NCBI RefSeq assembly: GCF_003585925.1
Contig: NZ_NRJH01000031.1
Location: 1-52,090 of the forward strand
DNA length: 52,090 nt
DNA from: Psittacicella melopsittaci
GTDB taxonomy: Bacteria; Pseudomonadota; Gammaproteobacteria; Enterobacterales; Psittacicellaceae
Direction: 5' to 3'
Shown: piece by piece, positions 47,791 to 52,090 of the stretch
Layout: every line of letters starts with the position of its first letter
Numbering within the stretch: the first letter of the stretch is position 1
Translations under genes and position numbers: made by a program
Notes under the pieces: model-generated
Told to the model about the DNA's origin: nothing
Database searches by the model: none
What the model saw: the letters and a program-made list of their open reading frames with translations, nothing else

Positions 47791-49788
47791 ATGAAATATG
47801 AAAAAGATATTAAAGCCATAATTGCGGGAGTAGGTGGCAAAGAGAATATTATCTCGGTAGTTCACTGTGCAACTCGTTTAAGAATGGTGTTAAAAAATCC
47901 TGACTTAGCTGACGAAAAAGCATTAGATAAAATTGACTTAGTAAAAGGTACATTCAATGCTAAAGGTCAATTCCAAATTATTATCGGTGCAGGTACAGTA
48001 AACGTTGTATGTGCGGAAATGCAACAAATTCTTGGTCTTTCAGAAAACAATGTTACTGTAGACGAAGATGCACAACAACCTAAGAACTTATTATTACGCT
48101 TTGTAAAAGTTCTTTCTGATATCTTCGTACCAATTATCCCAGCGATCGTGGCTGGGGGTCTTTTAATGGGGTTATATAACGTACTAACAGCTTCATTCTT
48201 TGCTGACGGTAGTTCGTTATTATCTCGTTACCCAGGAATTGACGGCATAGCTTCAATGATTAACAGCTTTGCCAATGCGCCATTTATCTTCTTACCAGTA
48301 CTAATTGCTTTCTCAGCAAGCCGTATTTTTGGTGGTAACCCATTCTTAGGTGCTGCTATGGGTATGATCATGGTGCACCCAGATCTACTAAACGCTTATG
48401 TAGTAGGTCAAACTGCAGCTGACGCTATTCCTTACTGGGATATTTTTGGTTTCCACATTGATAAAGTTGGTTACCAAGGTACAGTATTACCAATTCTTGC
48501 TGTTACTTACATTCTTGCAAAAATTGAAAACTTCTTACGTTCAATTACGCCAAGCTGGTTAGATAACTTAACTACACCATTAATTGCAATTATTGTAACT
48601 TCAGCAATTACTTTCATTATCGTAGGTCCAGTTCTACGTGATGCAGGTGACTACTTAGCTGCTGGCTTAGCATGGTTATATAACTCACTTGGTTTTGTTG
48701 GTGGTGGTCTATTTGGTGCTATCTACGCTCCATTAGTAATTACTGGTCTTCACCAATCATTTGTGGCAGTAGAAACTCAATTAATTGCTAACGTAGCTGT
48801 TACTGGTGGTACATTCATTTTCGTAACTGCTGCATGTTCAAACGTAGCACAAGGTGCTGCAACTTTAGCGGTATTATTTACAAGCCGTAACACTAAAGTT
48901 AAATCTCTATGTACTTCAGCTGGTATCTCAGCGTTACTAGGTATTACTGAACCAGCAATGTTCGGGGTGAACATTAAATTAAAATACCCATTCATCGGTG
49001 CTCTATGTGGTGCTGCTTTAGGTTCTGCATTCATGGCATTTACTAAAACTTTAGCTGTAGCTTTAGGGGCAGCTGGTTTAGTGGGCTTTGTATCTGTAAG
49101 ACCACAAGATTGGGGTTCATACTTCACAGCAATCGCAATTTCAATTGTTGTAGCATTTGTAGTAACTTTAGTTTTAGGTAAACGTGCTGAAGCTAAAGAA
49201 GCAGCTGCAGAACAAGCTGCACAAGAAGAAGCGAAAGCAACTGTAGATTTAGTTAAACAAGCTGAAACTCAAGCTCGTGTAGTTAAAGCAGCAGCTGTAG
49301 CTTTAAAAGCTGGTGAAAACGTAGTACTTAACTCTCCATTAGCAGGTAATGTTAAACCTTTAGACCAAGCTAGCGATCCAGGTTTTGCTTCATTAGCTAT
49401 GGGTCCTGGGGTAGTAGTAGAACCAACTGATGGTAAAGTATATGCACCACGTGCAGGTAAAGTACAAAGCCTCTTCCCTTCTAAACATGCACTCATTTTA
49501 GAATTAGATAATGGTATTCAATTACTTGTACACTTAGGTATTGATACTGTTTCTCTAAATGGTAAAGGCTTTACCGCTCATGTTAAAACAGGTGATCAAG
49601 TAAAAGCTGGTCAACTCTTATTAGAAGCTGACTTAGCATTCATTAAATCTCAAGGTCTATCAACTGAAACTCCAGTGGTAGTTGCAAACTTTGAAAATGA
49701 TGACGGTGATCAAGTGTACTCTGTAACAGAAGTGTCTACAGGGCAACGTGCTGCGAATCAACCTGCATTCACGGTTTTAGCAAAATAA
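47791..49788 (+). CDS. scrA: PTS sucrose-type EIIBCA component
   Basis: The protein imports and phosphorylates sucrose, or a related disaccharide, at the inner membrane. The 665 residues comprise a IIB domain (1-85, phosphocysteine C26 in VVHCATRLR), a IIC domain (about 105-460), and a charged Ala/Glu-rich linker (about 465-505). The IIC domain shows PIIPAIVAGGLLMGLYNVL, GLHQSFVAVETQ and GITEPAMFGVN. The linker leads to a IIA domain of the glucose type (about 510-665) with H566 and the active H581 in LLVHLGIDTVSL. Enteric ScrA lacks its own IIA; here it is fused. The gene for sucrose-6-phosphate hydrolase follows, which supports sucrose as substrate. Confidence 0.9.
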   Translation: MKYEKDIKAIIAGVGGKENIISVVHCATRLRMVLKNPDLADEKALDKIDLVKGTFNAKGQFQIIIGAGTVNVVCAEMQQILGLSENNVTVDEDAQQPKNLLLRFVKVLSDIFVPIIPAIVAGGLLMGLYNVLTASFFADGSSLLSRYPGIDGIASMINSFANAPFIFLPVLIAFSASRIFGGNPFLGAAMGMIMVHPDLLNAYVVGQTAADAIPYWDIFGFHIDKVGYQGTVLPILAVTYILAKIENFLRSITPSWLDNLTTPLIAIIVTSAITFIIVGPVLRDAGDYLAAGLAWLYNSLGFVGGGLFGAIYAPLVITGLHQSFVAVETQLIANVAVTGGTFIFVTAACSNVAQGAATLAVLFTSRNTKVKSLCTSAGISALLGITEPAMFGVNIKLKYPFIGALCGAALGSAFMAFTKTLAVALGAAGLVGFVSVRPQDWGSYFTAIAISIVVAFVVTLVLGKRAEAKEAAAEQAAQEEAKATVDLVKQAETQARVVKAAAVALKAGENVVLNSPLAGNVKPLDQASDPGFASLAMGPGVVVEPTDGKVYAPRAGKVQSLFPSKHALILELDNGIQLLVHLGIDTVSLNGKGFTAHVKTGDQVKAGQLLLEADLAFIKSQGLSTETPVVVANFENDDGDQVYSVTEVSTGQRAANQPAFTVLAK

Positions 49789-49796
49789 TTTAATTT

Positions 49797-49838
49797 TATA
49801 AAAGCCTGAGGAAATGACTTTCCTTAGGCTTTTCTTTT
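49797..49838 (+). terminator. Intrinsic terminator between scrA and scrB
   Basis: AAAGCCTGAGGAAA pairs with TTTCCTTAGGCTTT with one mismatch over a short TGAC loop, followed by T-rich sequence. scrB probably has its own promoter (TAAAAT near 49846) or receives read-through. Confidence 0.85.
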
Positions 49839-49880
49839 GTTTGTGGTAAAATATACGAAATTAACCCGTAGAAACACAAT

Positions 49881-51344
49881 ATGCAGAAAAAAGACTACCT
49901 ACAAAAATATTCTAGCCAAGAGTCTCTTGCGGTGCGTCAAAGCGTAGCCCAAGATCCATACCGTTTACACTATCATATTCAACCTGAACAAGGTTGGGTA
50001 AATGACCCTAATGGTTTATGCGTTTTAGACGGACAAGTACATATTTATTTCCAATATAGTCCGTTTAATGCCAAAGGGGGTGAAAAACTTTGGGGACATG
50101 TTTCTACCAAAGACTATCTCAACTTTAAAGAATATGAGCCAGCTTTATATCCAGATAACCCAGCAGATGCTGACGGTGTTTATTCTGGTTCGGCATTTGT
50201 TAAAGACGGTGTAGGTTACTTCTATTACACCGGGAATGTAAAACACCGCGACCAAGACTATGACTATATTTATGCTGGTCGTGAACACAATACTATTCTC
50301 GTAACTTCACGCGATGGTAAAGAGTTTACTAGCAAGCAAGTACTTTTACGTAACACCGACTATCCTGAAGACATGACTTGTCATGTGCGTGATCCTAAAG
50401 TATGGGAATACCAAGGACGTTACTATATGATCCTTGGCGCCCGTGATGTAAATAATCATGGTTTAGCTTTAATTTATGTTTCTGACGATTTAACGCACTG
50501 GGATTTCCACATGCGTATTAACGTAGATCATAAACTAGGCTATATGCTTGAATGTCCAGATCTCTTTGAGTTAGACGGTCAATGGTTCTTAATCTCTTGT
50601 CCACAAGGCATGGAAGCCGAAGATTGGCGTTTTAACAACATTTACCAATGTGGTTATCAAACTCTAGATATAGATTTAGAAGGTAAAACTTACAAGTTTA
50701 CTAGTGATTTCATTGAGCTAGATGCTGGTTTTGATTTCTATGCTCCACAAACTTTTGTTGATGAGCAAGGTCGTCGTATTCTAATCGGTTGGTTTGGTTT
50801 ACCAGATATTCCTTATACTAACCCAACAGTAGAAGCAGGTTGGCAACACTGTCTATCTATCCCACGTGTGTTATACAATAACAATGGGGTATTAGATCAA
50901 CGTCCTTTACCTGAGTTACAAAACTTACGTCAAACCTCTATTGTAGAAGCAGCGTTAACTCCTGCTAAATTCCACCAAGGTTTTGCAACTGCAGTATATG
51001 AGTTAGATCTAATTCCACAAGAAGGAAGCGATCTTCGTCTTGCTTTACGTAGCGATGTAACTTTAGAGTATGATGCTGCAACTTTAACCCTAACTTTAAA
51101 TATGGGCGAACAAGCTGGAGCAGGACGTGAACAACGTAAAGTGGTGCTAGATAAACAACTGCAACGTTTACACGTATTTAGTGATACTTCATCTCTTGAA
51201 ATCTTTGTTAATACAGGGGAAGTGGTATTTAATACCCGTGTATACTCAAGTGCAGAAAATCAACGTGTACAACTTCTTTCAAGTGACTTTGTAAAAGCTG
51301 AGCTTTACCAATTAGGTAATATTAAAGTAACAAAAGAAAAATAG
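49881..51344 (+). CDS. scrB: Sucrose-6-phosphate hydrolase (GH32)
   Basis: The enzyme splits sucrose-6-phosphate into glucose-6-phosphate and fructose. The 487-residue protein has the GH32 catalytic triad: nucleophile D42 (GWVNDPNG), D171 (RDPKVW) and acid/base E224 (ECPDLF). Further family blocks are FQYSPFN, WGHVSTKDYLNF and SGSAFV. A C-terminal beta-sandwich follows (about 350-487). The free fructose can enter glycolysis after phosphorylation. The gene follows scrA after an intrinsic terminator. No signal peptide is present, so it is cytosolic, as expected for a PTS-coupled hydrolase. No scrK or scrR gene is seen. Confidence 0.94.
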   Translation: MQKKDYLQKYSSQESLAVRQSVAQDPYRLHYHIQPEQGWVNDPNGLCVLDGQVHIYFQYSPFNAKGGEKLWGHVSTKDYLNFKEYEPALYPDNPADADGVYSGSAFVKDGVGYFYYTGNVKHRDQDYDYIYAGREHNTILVTSRDGKEFTSKQVLLRNTDYPEDMTCHVRDPKVWEYQGRYYMILGARDVNNHGLALIYVSDDLTHWDFHMRINVDHKLGYMLECPDLFELDGQWFLISCPQGMEAEDWRFNNIYQCGYQTLDIDLEGKTYKFTSDFIELDAGFDFYAPQTFVDEQGRRILIGWFGLPDIPYTNPTVEAGWQHCLSIPRVLYNNNGVLDQRPLPELQNLRQTSIVEAALTPAKFHQGFATAVYELDLIPQEGSDLRLALRSDVTLEYDAATLTLTLNMGEQAGAGREQRKVVLDKQLQRLHVFSDTSSLEIFVNTGEVVFNTRVYSSAENQRVQLLSSDFVKAELYQLGNIKVTKEK

Positions 51345-51454
51345 TACTTTAATTTAGTATTCTCCGAATTTTAATTTAAAATTCGGAGAATTTCTTTTTT
51401 TTGTCTTGGCTTTTCTTCTCTTTTCTCATCATTTTTACTACTCTTATTTCTTCT
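51345..51454 (+). terminator. Intrinsic terminator of scrB and T-rich tail
   Basis: A perfect stem, ATTCTCCGAATTTTAA (51359-51374) with TTAAAATTCGGAGAAT (51376-51391), is followed by TTCTTTTTTTTG. The C/T-rich sequence then runs on into the tandem repeat. Confidence 0.92.
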
Positions 51455-51693
51455 CCTTTACTTTAGTTTTCTTTTTCTTGTTTCCTTTGCTTTTATCTTT
51501 TCCTTTACTTTAGTTTTTTCTTCCTTTTGTTCCTTTGCTTTTGTCTTTTCCTTTACTTTAGTTTTTTCTTCCTTTTGTTCCTTTGCTTTTGTCTTTTCCT
51601 TTACTTTAGTTTTTTCTTCCTCTTGTTCCTTTGCTTTTGTCTTTTCCTTTACTTTAGTTTTTTCTTCCTCTTGTTCCTTTGTCTTTTCCTCTT
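51455..51693. repeat. 48-bp pyrimidine-rich tandem repeat, about five copies
   Basis: Units start at 51455 (47 bp, diverged), 51502, 51550, 51598 and 51646 (truncated). Each opens CCTTTACTTTAG, then TTTTTTCTTCC and TGTTCCTTTG. Copies 2 and 3 are identical; copy 4 has one T-to-C change. The + strand is almost all T and C. Because 48 is divisible by three, an open frame crosses it, coding only for Phe/Leu/Cys low-complexity sequence. Confidence 0.95.
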
Positions 51694-52074
51694 TTCCTTT
51701 CCCTTCGTCTTTCTCTTTGCCTTTTACCTTCCTCTTTGTCTTTCCTTTTTATTATTCCTATTCTCAGAAATACAGATTTTTATTCTTTTCTCAGGCTAAT
51801 ATTTAATTTTCTGGGGCTAATATTTAATTTATTTTTCATTAATTTAAGTAAAAACCAAAAAAATTCCTAAAAAATATATTTTTATTTAGAGTCTTAAGGC
51901 TAAAATCTCTGGTTTTGATCATTTTTGATCAAAAATGGCAGATATAGGCTAAAAATACCTAGTCAGCAGTAAGGTTATTGAGGGCAAATTATCACCTAAT
52001 TAATGCTTAAAGAATTGATTTTTAGAGATAAAATAGTAAAGTGTTTTTTGAGTAAATGCTTAGGTAAGAAAAAG
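51694..52074. other. Gene-free right flank
   Basis: No gene is visible. The pyrimidine-rich sequence fades out by about 51760. A palindrome TTTTTGATCAAAAA lies at 51922-51935, next to another TTTTGATC at 51913, which may be an operator for a gene beyond the window. Confidence 0.5.
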
Positions 52075-52090
52075 TGTGATCTACGTCACA
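52075..52090 (+). promoter_or_regulatory. CRP-cAMP binding site at the window edge
   Basis: TGTGATCTACGTCACA fills the last 16 bases. It matches the two CRP half-sites perfectly and probably controls a gene to the right of the window. Confidence 0.75.

Noticed and set aside
51527..51799. Open frame of 90 codons with a repeating 16-residue Phe/Leu/Cys pattern
   Set aside because: It exists only because the 48-bp repeat length is divisible by three and lacks stops. Composition is not that of a real membrane protein, and there is no ribosome binding site.

Overview
The window is about 52 kb of AT-rich chromosome from a gammaproteobacterium. The gene set (rapZ, cmoA, bamD and lolA next to each other, fruBKA, a tehB with an N-terminal DUF1971 domain, apbE/nqrM for the Na+-NQR, dksA) and near-perfect E. 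coli-type CRP sites point to the Pasteurellales or a close relative. A host-associated, low-GC member such as a Psittacicella-like lineage would fit, but the species cannot be fixed from the sequence alone. I see no rRNA, tRNA, CRISPR array, transposase, integrase or phage gene. Genes are well separated, most end in an intrinsic terminator, and many start from an extended -10 promoter of the form TGNTATAAT.

Layout. 1-270: tandem repeats of 13 bp and 29 bp. 558-709: a candidate structured ncRNA. 757-2685: two tandem FecB-like iron-complex binding proteins. 2878-5082: three Sel1-repeat proteins, predicted cytosolic, membrane-anchored and exported. 5148-7008: trmO and an overlapping LysR regulator. 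7074-9331: two tandem luciferase-like flavin monooxygenases. 10063-11031: a DksA with a 170-residue N-terminal arm holding three AT-hook motifs and an acidic stretch. 11589-13825: a lipoprotein and two tandem flavin-reductase-like proteins. 13865-15012: a membrane-tailed free-methionine-sulfoxide reductase, a candidate sRNA and a YjdM/PhnA zinc-ribbon protein. 15227-19438: L-serine dehydratase, biotin synthase and a Bcr/CflA-type MFS exporter. 19961-21452: two YagU-like membrane proteins. 22004-27926: cmoA, divergent from aspS-yebC, then ruvC, with two unknown membrane proteins interspersed. 28054-31336: tehB, gluconate kinase and gluconate permease. 31526-35429: the fructose PTS operon fruB-fruK-fruA. 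36124-38681: two overlapping family-8 glycosyltransferases. 38821-42308: rnhB, cpdA and bamD-lolA. 42420-47308: a RhtB/LysE exporter, rapZ, mnmA, nqrM and apbE. 47791-51344: a sucrose-type PTS EIIBCA and sucrose-6-phosphate hydrolase. 51455-51693: a 48-bp pyrimidine tandem repeat.

How it works together. Sugar uptake is prominent (fructose, gluconate, sucrose). CRP-type sites lie upstream of the gluconate permease, the sucrose PTS, an unknown membrane protein, the cAMP phosphodiesterase cpdA (a possible feedback loop), and the right edge of the window. Three related Fur-like elements precede fecB, the lipoprotein and the zinc-ribbon gene.

The points most worth attention are the AT-hook DksA, the structured ncRNA at 558-709, the strand-biased tandem repeats that repeatedly lie just beyond intrinsic terminators, and the high number of tandem paralogue pairs.
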